The notes beneath the pieces were generated by a model that was not told where the DNA came from, did not search any database, and saw nothing but the letters and a program-made list of their open reading frames with translations. Both the position numbers and the translations under genes were made by a program. 64,000 nt of DNA, from assembly GCF_013409575.1 (NCBI RefSeq), contig NZ_JACCCY010000002.1, positions 372,001-436,000 of the forward strand. The letters run 5' to 3'. Positions 46,496 through 54,962 of this stretch are shown here, one piece after another (position 1 is the first letter of the stretch; each line of letters opens with the position of its first letter). Source of the stretch: Macellibacteroides fermentans (lineage in GTDB: Bacteria > Bacteroidota > Bacteroidia > Bacteroidales > Tannerellaceae).

Positions 46496-48682
46496 TTATC
46501 TAATGAATAAAAGCTCGCGATATTTTGGCAACGTCCACATCTGGTCGTCTACAACCAATTCGAGTTTATCAATATGGTAACGTATCTCTTCCAACATAGG
46601 TACGATCTGATCGTGGTAAGCAATTGCTTTAGAACGTTCGCACTCAATCTTGTTGGCTACTTTACGTGCTTCAACCATGGCATCCACCTTCTCTTTGATA
46701 AAGATCGTGCGGTTGGCAATGTCTTCAATAATCTCGATGTTCTTAGACGATAACAATTGAGCTTTGTCGCCGGGGAACAGGTCTTTCATCTTATATACAT
46801 TGTCGATAAGCGAAGACTGATATTTGGTTGCCATCGGAATGATATGATTCATGGCAAGGTCGCCCAATACACGTGCCTCGATCTGAATCTTTTTTGTATA
46901 CATCTCCCATTTCACTTCGTTGCGGGCGATAAGCTCTTTCTCAGTCATAACCCCGGTAGCTTCAAACATCTTGATGCTGCTTTCAGTAAGGTAAGCATCG
47001 AAGATTACCGGAACGCTGGTCTCGCAGTCCAATCCACGGGCCATAGCCTCTTTTTTCCACTCGTCGCTGTAACCGTTTCCATCAAAGATGATGGCCTTGC
47101 ATGCTTGAGCATCTTTGCGGATTACCTCCAGGATGGCGGCAAATTTCTCAGTACCGGCAGCTATTTTTGCATCTACCTCTTCTTTGAATTTAGCCAGCTG
47201 ATGTGCTACGGCGGCGTTAAGGGCCAACATGGCGCTTGCGCAGTTTGCCGACGAACCTACGGCGCGGAACTCAAAACGGTTACCTGTAAAGGCAAAAGGA
47301 GAGGTACGGTTACGGTCGGTGTTGTCAATCAACAGTTCGGGAATCTGACCGATATCCAGTTTCAATCCCTGTTTTCCAGCCAGGTTAAAGTCTTCCGGCT
47401 TGCTGTTGATCAGGTGATCCAATACCTGCGAAAGCTGACTTCCAAGGAAGCTGGAGATAATTGCAGGAGGTGCCTCGTTGGCTCCCAGACGGTGTGCGTT
47501 GGTTGCTGATGAGATACTTGCTTTAAGCAGGGCATTATGATCGTATACTGCTTTCAGTACGTTTACAACGAAGGTAACGAAACGTAGGTTTGCTGTTGTA
47601 TTCTTACCCGGACCCATCAACAGGATGCCTGTATCTGTACCAAGTGACCAGTTGTTGTGTTTTCCGGAACCGTTAACCCCCTTGAAAGGCTTCTCGTGTA
47701 GCAATACACGGAATCCGTGTGCACGGGCGATCTTACGCATAAGCGACATAAGAAGCAGGTTATGGTCGTTGGCCAGGTTACATTCTTCGTAAATAGGAGC
47801 CAACTCAAACTGGTTGGGAGCAACCTCGTTGTGACGGGTTTTAACCGGAATACCCAGTTTCAAACTTTCTATTTCAAGATCCTGCATGAAAGCTGCCACA
47901 CGGGTGGGGATAGCACCAAAGTAATGGTCTTCCAACTGCTGGTTTTTAGAGCTTTCGTGACCCATCAGGGTACGACCGGTAAGCAACAGGTCGGGACGGG
48001 CGGCATACAAGCCTTCGTCAACCAAAAAGTATTCCTGTTCCCAGCCAAGGTAAGCAACCACCTTCTTAACCTCGGGGTTGAAGTAGTTACATACTGCGGT
48101 GGCCGACTTATTAACTGCTTCCAGGGCTTTGATAAGCGGAGCCTTATAGTCTAGCGATTCGCCGGTGTATGCGATAAAGATAGTTGGGATGCACAATGTG
48201 TCGCCAACAATGAAAGCAGGCGATGAGGGATCCCATGCAGAGTAACCTCTGGCTTCAAATGTGTTACGGATTCCACCGTTGGGGAAGCTGGAAGCATCCG
48301 GTTCCTGCTGGATAAGCAGCTTGCCCGAAAACTCTTCAATCATTCCACCCTTACCGTCGTGTTCCACAAAAGCATCGTGCTTTTCGGCTGTCCCTTCTGT
48401 AAGCGGATGAAACCAGTGCGTATAGTGAGTAACACCCATTTCGAGTGCCCATTTCTTCATTCCGGCAGCAACAGCATCAGCTACTTCTCTTCCAAGAGGC
48501 GCACCGTTGTCTATGGAGTTTACCAATTGCTGATAGGTTTTCTCGGGCAGGTATTTAAACATCTTAGCCCGGTTAAAAACCAGTGAACCATAATACTCTG
48601 AAGGTCTTTCCTTCGGTAACTGTACGTTTACGGCTTTCTTCTTGAAAGCATCTTCTACTACGTGAAATCTTAATTTTGACAT
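46496..48682 (-). CDS. glnN: Glutamine synthetase type III
   Basis: A 728-residue type III glutamine synthetase, the large form typical of Bacteroidetes and much longer than the ~450-residue type I enzyme. It condenses ammonia and glutamate with ATP. Signatures seen: G-W-E-Q-E-Y-F-L-V-D (near 222), K-T-R-H-N-E-V-A-P-N-Q-F-E-L-A-P (near 282), K-G-V-N-G-S-G-K-H-N-N-W-S (near 335) and R-T-S-P-F-A-F-T-G-N-R-F-E-F-R. It lies 27 bp after asnA in the same direction, the last of an ammonium uptake and assimilation cluster. Confidence 0.97.
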   Translation of the reverse strand: MSKLRFHVVEDAFKKKAVNVQLPKERPSEYYGSLVFNRAKMFKYLPEKTYQQLVNSIDNGAPLGREVADAVAAGMKKWALEMGVTHYTHWFHPLTEGTAEKHDAFVEHDGKGGMIEEFSGKLLIQQEPDASSFPNGGIRNTFEARGYSAWDPSSPAFIVGDTLCIPTIFIAYTGESLDYKAPLIKALEAVNKSATAVCNYFNPEVKKVVAYLGWEQEYFLVDEGLYAARPDLLLTGRTLMGHESSKNQQLEDHYFGAIPTRVAAFMQDLEIESLKLGIPVKTRHNEVAPNQFELAPIYEECNLANDHNLLLMSLMRKIARAHGFRVLLHEKPFKGVNGSGKHNNWSLGTDTGILLMGPGKNTTANLRFVTFVVNVLKAVYDHNALLKASISSATNAHRLGANEAPPAIISSFLGSQLSQVLDHLINSKPEDFNLAGKQGLKLDIGQIPELLIDNTDRNRTSPFAFTGNRFEFRAVGSSANCASAMLALNAAVAHQLAKFKEEVDAKIAAGTEKFAAILEVIRKDAQACKAIIFDGNGYSDEWKKEAMARGLDCETSVPVIFDAYLTESSIKMFEATGVMTEKELIARNEVKWEMYTKKIQIEARVLGDLAMNHIIPMATKYQSSLIDNVYKMKDLFPGDKAQLLSSKNIEIIEDIANRTIFIKEKVDAMVEARKVANKIECERSKAIAYHDQIVPMLEEIRYHIDKLELVVDDQMWTLPKYRELLFIR

Positions 48683-48709
48683 GATATCTAGCTGTTGATG
48701 TAATGGATG

Positions 48710-49744
48710 TTATAGTAAAAATATATTGTTTTTATAGCATAAGTCGAATTGCTCTTCGGGCCAAATGGAGGCTTGTACCTCGCCGATATGGGCTTTCTTA
48801 AGGAAGAACATACAAAGACGCGACTGTCCGATACCTCCGCCTATGGATAAAGGCAGTTTGCCATCCAGCAGGGCTTTGTGGAATTCCAGCTCTTTGCGCT
48901 CCGGACAACCACTTAGGTCTAGTTGTTTAATTAGGGCCTCTTTGTCTACGCGGATTCCCATGGATGAAAGCTCAAAAGCACAACCTAACACTTCGTTCCA
49001 TAAAATGATGTCGCCGTTCAATCCCTGGAATCCATCGCTGTTGAGCGAGCTCCAGTCGTCGTAATCCGGTGCACGTCCGTCGTGCTTCTCGCCGTTGGTA
49101 AGCTGTGCTCCGATACCGATTACAAAGATGGCTCCAAACTTTTCGGCCGCTTTGTTCTCGCGTTCGCGGGGGGTAAGCTCCGGGTACATCAATTGAAGCT
49201 CTTCGGAGTGTATAAAGGTGATATTTTCTGGCAAAGCAGGTGTGATGTGAGGATACTGGTCGTATACCATCACTTCAATTTCTTTTAATAGTGTATAGAT
49301 CTGGCGAACGGTCTTCTTCAGATAACCCAGGTTGCGGTCTTCTTCGCGGATGGTACGTTCCCAGTCCCATTGATCCACATACAGTGAATGCAGGTTATCC
49401 AGCTCTTCGTCGCTGCGGATTGCATTCATGTCTGTGTATAAGCCATATCCGGCTGGAATGCCGTAGGCTCCTAATTTCATACGTTTCCATTTGGCAAGCG
49501 AGTGTACAACTTCCGCTTTGCGGTCGCCCATACATTTGATAGGAAATGTTACGGCGCGTTCAACTCCGTTCAGGTCGTCGTTAATACCGGTTCCCGATAA
49601 AACGAACAGTGGAGCCGTGATACGGCGAAGATTGAGTGTCTTCGATAATTTTTCCTGAAAGCAAACTTTCAAAAGCTGGATAGCCTGCTCGGTAGTCTCC
49701 GGCAAAAGCTTCTGCTTGTAATTTGATGGAATGATAAGTGGCAT
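48710..49744 (-). CDS. asnA: Aspartate-ammonia ligase (asparagine synthetase A)
   Basis: A 344-residue ammonia-dependent asparagine synthetase, related to class II aminoacyl-tRNA synthetases. Features: S-G-T-G-I-N-D-D-L-N-G-V-E-R (near 50), H-S-L-A-K-W-K-R (near 81), D-Q-W-D-W-E (near 127) and the C-terminal I-G-G-G-I-G-Q-S-R-L-C-M-F-F-L. Its position between amtB and glnN fits direct use of imported ammonium. The genome also encodes the glutamine-dependent AsnB at 54963-56627, so both routes exist. Confidence 0.96.
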   Translation of the reverse strand: MPLIIPSNYKQKLLPETTEQAIQLLKVCFQEKLSKTLNLRRITAPLFVLSGTGINDDLNGVERAVTFPIKCMGDRKAEVVHSLAKWKRMKLGAYGIPAGYGLYTDMNAIRSDEELDNLHSLYVDQWDWERTIREEDRNLGYLKKTVRQIYTLLKEIEVMVYDQYPHITPALPENITFIHSEELQLMYPELTPRERENKAAEKFGAIFVIGIGAQLTNGEKHDGRAPDYDDWSSLNSDGFQGLNGDIILWNEVLGCAFELSSMGIRVDKEALIKQLDLSGCPERKELEFHKALLDGKLPLSIGGGIGQSRLCMFFLKKAHIGEVQASIWPEEQFDLCYKNNIFLL

Positions 49745-49783
49745 AATTCTTTTTGTTTTTGTTTTGTTGATTATTATTGTGTA

Positions 49784-49819
49784 TTTCCGGCTTCTGCTTC
49801 TTCAACCAGAAGCCGGAAA
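49784..49819 (-). promoter_or_regulatory. Hairpin between amtB and asnA
   Basis: Perfect 13-bp stem TTTCCGGCTTCTG / CAGAAGCCGGAAA with a 10-base loop, 8 bases after the amtB stop... on the minus strand it is followed by A-rich, not T-rich, sequence. It may stabilise the upstream glnK-amtB message or reduce read-through into asnA. Confidence 0.55.
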
Positions 49820-49827
49820 GTTTTGTG

Positions 49828-51234
49828 TTAACTGTTATAAGCTGTTTCACCATGCTCATACACATCCAGACCCTCTTCTTCGATACGGGGAGGAACGCGT
49901 AAGCCAACGGTCTTGTTTACCACCACAAACAGGATGAAGGTAAGAACGGCACTGTAAACTATGGTGGCAGCTGTTACGAACAACTGAATCCACAATTGAT
50001 TCCAGTCGCCATACAAGGCACCCTGAACCCCTTCTTGTCCGGTTATTGCCTGAGTGGCAAAAATACCGGTGAGAACAGAACCTACAATACCACCGATACC
50101 GTGTACCCCGAAAGCATCCAGCGAATCGTCGTATTTAAATTTGGGCTTTACGTAAGCCACCATAAAGAAGCATAGTACAGAAGATATGGCTCCGATAAAG
50201 AATGCTCCTAATACGCCTACTGTTCCGGCTGCAGGAGTGATGGCAACGAGTCCGGCCACGGCTCCGGTACAGGTACCGATCGCAGTTGGTTTTTTATGCA
50301 ACACCCAATCGATGGCCAACCATACCATGGCTGCAACCGAGGTGGCAAGGTGCGTTACCAGAAAAGCATTGGCTGCCAGTCCGTCTGCCGCCAGACCGCT
50401 TCCGGCGTTAAATCCGAACCAACCCAGCCAAAGTAAGGCTGCACCCATGAAAACGAACGTTATATTATGAGGTGTGGTTGGTCTGCCCGGCTTGTAATCT
50501 TTCCTTTTGCCCAGCATGATTGCCATAACCAAAGCCGATACGCCTGCATTGATGTGTACAACGGTACCTCCGGCAAAGTCGATGGCTCCCATCTTCTGCA
50601 TCCAGCCTCCGCCCCATACCCAGTGTGCCATCGGGTTATAAACCAAAATGGCCCATAGAACGGTAAAAACAAGGAATCCGGAGAATTTTATTCTTTCTGC
50701 AAAAGCTCCGATAATAAGGGCCGGCGTAATTACGGCAAACATACATTGAAACAAGGCGAACAGGATTTCTGGAATGTTTCCTACAGTTAGTGTATCGAGG
50801 GTCATTCCGTTAAAGAACAATTTGTCCGAACCGCCTATAATTGCACCCCAGGCACTTCCTGATTCCATCAGACTGGTACCAAAAACCCAGCTGTAACCGA
50901 AGGAAACCCACAGGATGCTTATTAATCCTACGCAAAGCAGGCATTGCATAATAATGCTCAGAATATTTTTCTGACGAACCAATCCTCCATAGAAAAGGGC
51001 CAGACCCGGGATAGTCATCAGCATTACCAGTATGGTTGCTACAAGAATCCAGGCAGTGTTACCCGAGTCCAGAACAGCTGCAACCTCTTCTACTACTGCC
51101 TCGGCAGGAGCCGGAGTGGCAGCTTCAATTGCCGCAGGGGCAACGCTTAAAGAATCCTGGGCCATGACAGTGGCAGGGCCCGCCAATAAAAGAAAAGCGA
51201 AAATATAAATAGATGTTGTTATTAATCGTATCAT
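49828..51234 (-). CDS. amtB: Ammonium transporter (Amt family)
   Basis: A 468-residue ammonium channel with an N-terminal signal/first span (residues 1-25) followed by a linker rich in Ala, Pro and Glu, then eleven membrane spans. Family motifs: G-L-A-L-F-Y-G-G-L-V-R (near 78), F-A-G-G-T-V-V-H-I-N-A-G (near 222) and the pore histidine region G-V-H-G-I-G-G-I-V-G. The C-terminal tail carries the regulatory GlnK-contact segment (L-R-V-P-P-R-I-E-E-E-G-L-D). It lies 28 bp after glnK, the conserved pair in which GlnK blocks the channel when nitrogen is plentiful. Confidence 0.96.
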   Translation of the reverse strand: MIRLITTSIYIFAFLLLAGPATVMAQDSLSVAPAAIEAATPAPAEAVVEEVAAVLDSGNTAWILVATILVMLMTIPGLALFYGGLVRQKNILSIIMQCLLCVGLISILWVSFGYSWVFGTSLMESGSAWGAIIGGSDKLFFNGMTLDTLTVGNIPEILFALFQCMFAVITPALIIGAFAERIKFSGFLVFTVLWAILVYNPMAHWVWGGGWMQKMGAIDFAGGTVVHINAGVSALVMAIMLGKRKDYKPGRPTTPHNITFVFMGAALLWLGWFGFNAGSGLAADGLAANAFLVTHLATSVAAMVWLAIDWVLHKKPTAIGTCTGAVAGLVAITPAAGTVGVLGAFFIGAISSVLCFFMVAYVKPKFKYDDSLDAFGVHGIGGIVGSVLTGIFATQAITGQEGVQGALYGDWNQLWIQLFVTAATIVYSAVLTFILFVVVNKTVGLRVPPRIEEEGLDVYEHGETAYNS

Positions 51235-51262
51235 GACGTTGTTTTTAGTTGGTTATTACAGG

Positions 51263-51610
51263 TTATTTTACATCGTATAATGAAATATCGCCCCGTTCTC
51301 CGGTGCGGATGCGGATGGAGTCTTCAACAGGTGTGATAAAAATACGTCCGTCACCTATCTCTCCCGTCTGCGCTTTATTGATGATCGCTTGAACGGTTCT
51401 CTCCACATTCACATCGCGAACCACCAGAATGATCATTATACGTTCAATATAACTTGTGTCGTAAACTACGCCACGATAAATTCTCTCTTCGTGTGTTTTG
51501 CCCACGCCTCGTACGTCGTAATAAGAAAACCATTCGATATCGGCTTCAAGAAGAGCCTCTTTCACATCTTCGAATTTTGTCTTACGGATAATTGCTTCAA
51601 TCTTTTTCAT
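51263..51610 (-). CDS. glnK: PII nitrogen regulatory protein (GlnK-like)
   Basis: A 115-residue PII signalling protein, trimeric in known relatives, that binds ATP/ADP and 2-oxoglutarate and gates the partner Amt channel. The start M-K-K-I-E-A-I-I-R and the end G-R-I-F-I-T-P-V-E-D-S-I-R-I-R-T-G-E-R-G are typical. The T-loop carries Tyr45 in Y-R-G with further tyrosines at 50 and 54, but differs from enterobacterial GlnK around it (E-E-R-I-Y-R-G-V-V-Y-D-T-S-Y), so uridylylation cannot be assumed. It begins three bases after the stop of a 37-codon upstream ORF, with a foldable leader before it. Confidence 0.95.
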   Translation of the reverse strand: MKKIEAIIRKTKFEDVKEALLEADIEWFSYYDVRGVGKTHEERIYRGVVYDTSYIERIMIILVVRDVNVERTVQAIINKAQTGEIGDGRIFITPVEDSIRIRTGERGDISLYDVK

Positions 51611-51613
51611 ACC

Positions 51614-51727
51614 TTACTTTTTTACATTGTTCTTCTTCAATAAAGGCAGTATAGAGAGGTCGGCCGCAAGGCTGGTTGCGGCATAACATTCTATAAAATC
51701 GATAAACACGGCCAACCTCCTATACAT
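51614..51727 (-). CDS. Putative leader ORF upstream of glnK (37 codons)
   Basis: An ATG frame (alternative GTG at 51709 behind a perfect AGGAGG, 6-base spacing) encodes a basic start (M-Y-R-R), an amphipathic hydrophobic middle (V-F-I-D-F-I-E-C-Y-A-A-T-S-L-A) and a lysine-rich end (L-L-K-K-N-N-V-K-K). Its stop is three bases before the glnK ATG. A Shine-Dalgarno match this strong is unusual in Bacteroidetes. The ribosome site lies within a stem (51649-51725), so translation may be regulated and coupled to glnK. No family is recognised; expression is inferred. Confidence 0.42.
   Translation of the reverse strand: MYRRLAVFIDFIECYAATSLAADLSILPLLKKNNVKK
51649..51725 (-). promoter_or_regulatory. 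Structured leader RNA of glnK with alternative pairings
   Basis: Outer stem: GTATAG-AG-AGGT-C-GGCCG (51649-51666) pairs with CGGCC-A-ACCT-C-CTATAC (51709-51725). A competing inner hairpin GCCGCAA (51663-51669) with TTGCGGC (51676-51682) uses four of the same bases as the outer stem top. The AGGAGG of the leader ORF is buried in the outer stem. This could be a translational switch; no known riboswitch class is recognised. Confidence 0.45.
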
Positions 51728-51761
51728 TCCTTTATTTTTTAACAGATAATTTAATCACGTA

Positions 51762-52472
51762 TCATAAGCTTACTCCAAATGCCAGAAATACATTGTCCCT
51801 GTTGGGAGCCACGATGGCCTGGGCAAATACCGGCAGTGAAAAACTCTCACTGAACCTGATGCTTTTGGATGCCTTGACCGATAGGGTTGAAAGGGCAAAG
51901 CCATCCTTGCCTTCCTTGTGATACATTCCTGTCCAAGGTGATACGCCGATGGATGTGGTAACATCTACATCAGACACCTTAAACCCGTATCCTGCTTCTA
52001 TGTAAGTGGAATATTGCTGATCTCCTTCAGCATTTTTGTCGCCATCCATACCAAACATGGTATTCCAGTTTATGTAAAGTGGCAGACTTTCGCCAAAATT
52101 GTAACCTACTGTTCCTTCAAAAAAGTGATTCGCTGAATAATTTCCGTATTGGTTTCCTTCGCCGGCCCACCAGTAATCGGTGACAGCCAGCGTGAGCCCT
52201 CCTGTTGTGTACCCCAGCGTAAGGTCGAATTCCTTGGCTGTGGTGTTAAAATCCGTCGACCCCCAGGCCGTAAGCGATAAACCGGCATAGGATGCCTTAA
52301 CGCTGGGTTGAACGGATGCACTAGTCTGATAAACGCCTCTCCATACATAGCTACTTACGATATCGGCTGCTGGTGTTATCTCAAATTTGCTCTTTTCCTG
52401 AGCAAAGCATGAGCATGTCACGCAAGTTGCCGCAAACATGGTCAAGAATTGATTTAAAGTAAATGTTTCCAT
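51762..52472 (-). CDS. Outer-membrane beta-barrel protein (TorF-like putative porin)
   Basis: A 236-residue secreted protein with signal peptide (A-T-C-V-T-C-S-C-F-A-Q). The mature part alternates in beta fashion from A-A-D-I-V-S-S-Y-V-W-R-G to a terminal V-F-L-A-F-G-V-S-L, as in outer-membrane barrels; it resembles the TorF family of putative porins. Its place directly upstream of glnK-amtB suggests a role in taking up a small nitrogen compound across the outer membrane, but this is inference from position. Confidence 0.72.
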   Translation of the reverse strand: METFTLNQFLTMFAATCVTCSCFAQEKSKFEITPAADIVSSYVWRGVYQTSASVQPSVKASYAGLSLTAWGSTDFNTTAKEFDLTLGYTTGGLTLAVTDYWWAGEGNQYGNYSANHFFEGTVGYNFGESLPLYINWNTMFGMDGDKNAEGDQQYSTYIEAGYGFKVSDVDVTTSIGVSPWTGMYHKEGKDGFALSTLSVKASKSIRFSESFSLPVFAQAIVAPNRDNVFLAFGVSL

Positions 52473-52525
52473 CTTTTTTGCTCTTTAAAACGAATAACTA
52501 TCAACAGAGGGCGCCTCTCTTCAAA

Positions 52526-53755
52526 TTATATCAGCCATTTTTTAAGCCTGGCCATAGCCTCCAGGGTATTATCCCTGTCACCGAAAGCTGTGAGACGAAG
52601 GTAACCTTCGCCACTGGGACCAAATCCAACGCCTGGTGTACCCACAATGCTCACTTCGTAAAGCATTTTTTCGAAGAATTTCCAGGAAGTGAGTCCTTTC
52701 GGAGTTTTAATCCACAGGTAAGGGGCATTATCGCCACCATACACCTTAAGTCCGCACTGCTGTAAACCCTCTTTCATGATACGGGCGTTGGTCATATAAT
52801 AATTAATAATCTCTTTCACCTGCTCTTTACCTTCAGGCGAATAAACAGCCTCCGCTGCTCGTTGAGTGATGTAATTAGTTCCATTAAATTTTGTACATTG
52901 CCGGCGGTTCCATAGCTTGTTAAGCTGTACGCGCTCTCCTTCCAATGTAAATCCGTTCAGTTCTTTAGGTACAACGGTATATCCGCATCGCATTCCTGTG
53001 AAACCGGCCGTTTTTGAAAAACTTCTGAACTCGATGGCCACCTTCTTTGCCCCTTTGATCTCGTAAATAGAGTGGGGGATGTCCGGATCCTGTATATAGG
53101 CTTCGTAAGCTGCATCGAATAGAATGAGCGTATCGTTGGCCAATGCATAGTTAACCCATCTTTTCAGTTCGTCTTTGGTTAGTGTTGTTCCGGTTGGGTT
53201 ATTGGGATAGCAGAGATATAAAATATCCACTCTCCTGGATGGTAACTCCGGAATAAAATCATTTTCGGCAAGGCAGGGTATATACACAATATTGCTCCAT
53301 TTGCCAGATTCAAGATTGCCTGCCCTTGCACCCATCACGTTCGAGTCTATGTAAACCGGGTAAACCGGATCGGTAACTCCAACGCTGTTGTCGTGACGAA
53401 GAATATCTCCAATATTTCCAGTATCGCTTTTTGCTCCGTCGCTGATAAAGATCTCGCTTGGTTCCAGCGAGATACCTCTGCTTGCAAAATCATTTTTTAA
53501 AATGGTGTCAATCAGAAAAGAATAGCCCTGTTCGGGTCCGTATCCTCTGAAAGTCTCCTGTACAGCCATCTCATCAACCGCTTTGTGCATCGCTTCAATA
53601 ATGGCTGGAGCCAGGGGCTGTGTAACGTCGCCAATTCCAAGGCGGATAATTTTTTCTTTCGGATGAGTAACCTTGTATGTATTTACCTTTTTCGCTATAT
53701 CCGAAAAAAGGTAATTACCCGGTAACTTCAGAAAATGTTCATTAACAAGTGCCAT
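52526..53755 (-). CDS. dapL: LL-diaminopimelate aminotransferase
   Basis: A 409-residue fold-type I PLP aminotransferase converting tetrahydrodipicolinate to LL-diaminopimelate in one step. The start M-A-L-V-N-E-H-F-L-K-L-P (53755) matches the family start; an ATG 13 codons upstream adds a glutamine-rich tail and is less likely. Motifs: I-R-L-G-I-G-D-V-T-Q-P-L, C-Y-P-N-N-P-T-G-T and the PLP lysine in F-R-S-F-S-K-T-A-G-F-T-G-M-R. It follows dapF after a 47-bp gap, so both steps to meso-diaminopimelate are in one operon. Confidence 0.96.
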   Translation of the reverse strand: MALVNEHFLKLPGNYLFSDIAKKVNTYKVTHPKEKIIRLGIGDVTQPLAPAIIEAMHKAVDEMAVQETFRGYGPEQGYSFLIDTILKNDFASRGISLEPSEIFISDGAKSDTGNIGDILRHDNSVGVTDPVYPVYIDSNVMGARAGNLESGKWSNIVYIPCLAENDFIPELPSRRVDILYLCYPNNPTGTTLTKDELKRWVNYALANDTLILFDAAYEAYIQDPDIPHSIYEIKGAKKVAIEFRSFSKTAGFTGMRCGYTVVPKELNGFTLEGERVQLNKLWNRRQCTKFNGTNYITQRAAEAVYSPEGKEQVKEIINYYMTNARIMKEGLQQCGLKVYGGDNAPYLWIKTPKGLTSWKFFEKMLYEVSIVGTPGVGFGPSGEGYLRLTAFGDRDNTLEAMARLKKWLI

Positions 53756-53802
53756 ACTTCTCCGTTTTTGTTGTTGTTCTTCTTGTTGTGTCATGCTTTT
53801 AA

Positions 53803-54645
53803 TCAGAGGCTTAATTCGCCTTCATAAACTTTGACGGCGTCGCCCGTCATAAATACTTTTTGTGTTGCAGAATCCCATTTGATGGTTAATGGACCACCAT
53901 CCATAACTATTTTTACTTCCCGGTCTGTCTTTTGGTTTATTACGGCGGCAACGGCGGTAGCACAGGCGCCTGTACCACAGGCGGAAGTAATACCCGAACC
54001 TCTTTCCCATACCCGCATCCGCACCTCTTTCTTGCTGATAATCTGTGCAAACTCTACATTTACCCGTTGTGGGAAGTAGGGGTGATATTCAAAGAGCGGC
54101 CCTATTTTGGCAAGATCGATCTCTTCAACCGCATCCACAAAGATTACCAAATGCGGATTTCCCATGGAAACGGCTGTACCCTTGAATGTGTAATTGCCCG
54201 CAGATACTGCCTGATATACCAGGATGTCTTTGCTGCCGTCTGCCAGTGTAACCTCTTCCAGCTTCGGGTTACCCATATCTACGGTAACTTCGGTTACTAT
54301 ACCATCCTGTACAGAAAGAAAGAGCTCTTTGATTCCGGAAAGTGTTTCAAGGGTGAGGACTGTTTTCTTTGTAAGCCCCTCTTCGAAGACATACTTTCCT
54401 ATGCAGCGTGATGCATTTCCACACATCATGGCCTCCGAGCCATCTGCATTAAAAATGCGCATACTGAAATCGGCAACCGATGATGAACCAATTAAAACCA
54501 AACCGTCCGACCCGATGCCTGTGCGGTAGCAGCTCCACTTCTTAGCGAAACTTTCCGGATCTTCTATGGTATACTTCAACGTGTTGACGTATATATAGTC
54601 GTTACCCGCTCCATGCATCTTTGTAAACTTAACCCGGTTTGTCAT
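53803..54645 (-). CDS. dapF: Diaminopimelate epimerase
   Basis: A 280-residue PLP-independent epimerase making meso-diaminopimelate for lysine and peptidoglycan. It starts [17 protein letters not shown], the standard N-terminus. A TTG 17 codons upstream falls inside the promoter -7 box and is rejected. Both catalytic cysteines are present: Cys75 in M-M-C-G-N-A-S-R-C and Cys223 in S-A-C-G-T-G-A-C-A. First gene of the dapF-dapL operon. Confidence 0.96.
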   Translation of the reverse strand: MTNRVKFTKMHGAGNDYIYVNTLKYTIEDPESFAKKWSCYRTGIGSDGLVLIGSSSVADFSMRIFNADGSEAMMCGNASRCIGKYVFEEGLTKKTVLTLETLSGIKELFLSVQDGIVTEVTVDMGNPKLEEVTLADGSKDILVYQAVSAGNYTFKGTAVSMGNPHLVIFVDAVEEIDLAKIGPLFEYHPYFPQRVNVEFAQIISKKEVRMRVWERGSGITSACGTGACATAVAAVINQKTDREVKIVMDGGPLTIKWDSATQKVFMTGDAVKVYEGELSL

Positions 54646-54693
54646 ATTATTCCTTATATCTTGTTTATACTTACTTTTTGTTTTGTTATAATG

Positions 54694-54724
54694 CAAATAT
54701 ACGTCGTAATGTTATATCTTCAAT
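54694..54724 (-). promoter_or_regulatory. Promoter of dapF-dapL
   Basis: Read on the minus strand: ATTG, N19, TATATTTG. The -7 box occupies 54694-54701 and matches TAnnTTTG exactly. Transcription would start near 54687, about 40 nt before the dapF ATG. It supports the start at 54645. Confidence 0.7.
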
Positions 54725-54883
54725 GTTTTTTGTTTGTTTTATGTAAAAAATATTGTTAATCTTTTGTATTGATTTTATAGGTATATCAAAACTTGCAAAT
54801 TGTAAGTTATACCATGGTCTGAATTACATATTGTTATATTGTCTCTCATTCCGTTTCCCAGAGTTTATCTTTTTTTGCGGAAC

Positions 54884-54939
54884 AAAAAAACCGGACCCGA
54901 TAGATACTGTTGTTTTTACAGTATCAAATCGAATCCGGA
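54884..54939 (-). terminator. Terminator of the gltB-gltD-asnB operon
   Basis: Read on the minus strand, outer arms CCGGATTCGAT / ATCGGGTCCGG (11 pairs, two T-G) and inner arms GATACTGT / ACAGTATC make a long hairpin followed by seven T (54884-54890). One of the strongest terminators in the window. The rest of the 317-bp gap before dapF holds only the dapF promoter. Confidence 0.93.
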
Positions 54940-54962
54940 TTGAATATAAATAGAGTGTTAAA

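Noticed and set aside
46757-47509. 250-codon plus-strand frame inside glnN
   Set aside because: Antisense to catalytic motifs of a conserved enzyme; cysteine- and valine-rich shadow composition.
54646-54696. TTG start extending dapF by 17 codons
   Set aside because: The TTG lies inside the TATATTTG promoter box; the family N-terminus begins at the later ATG.
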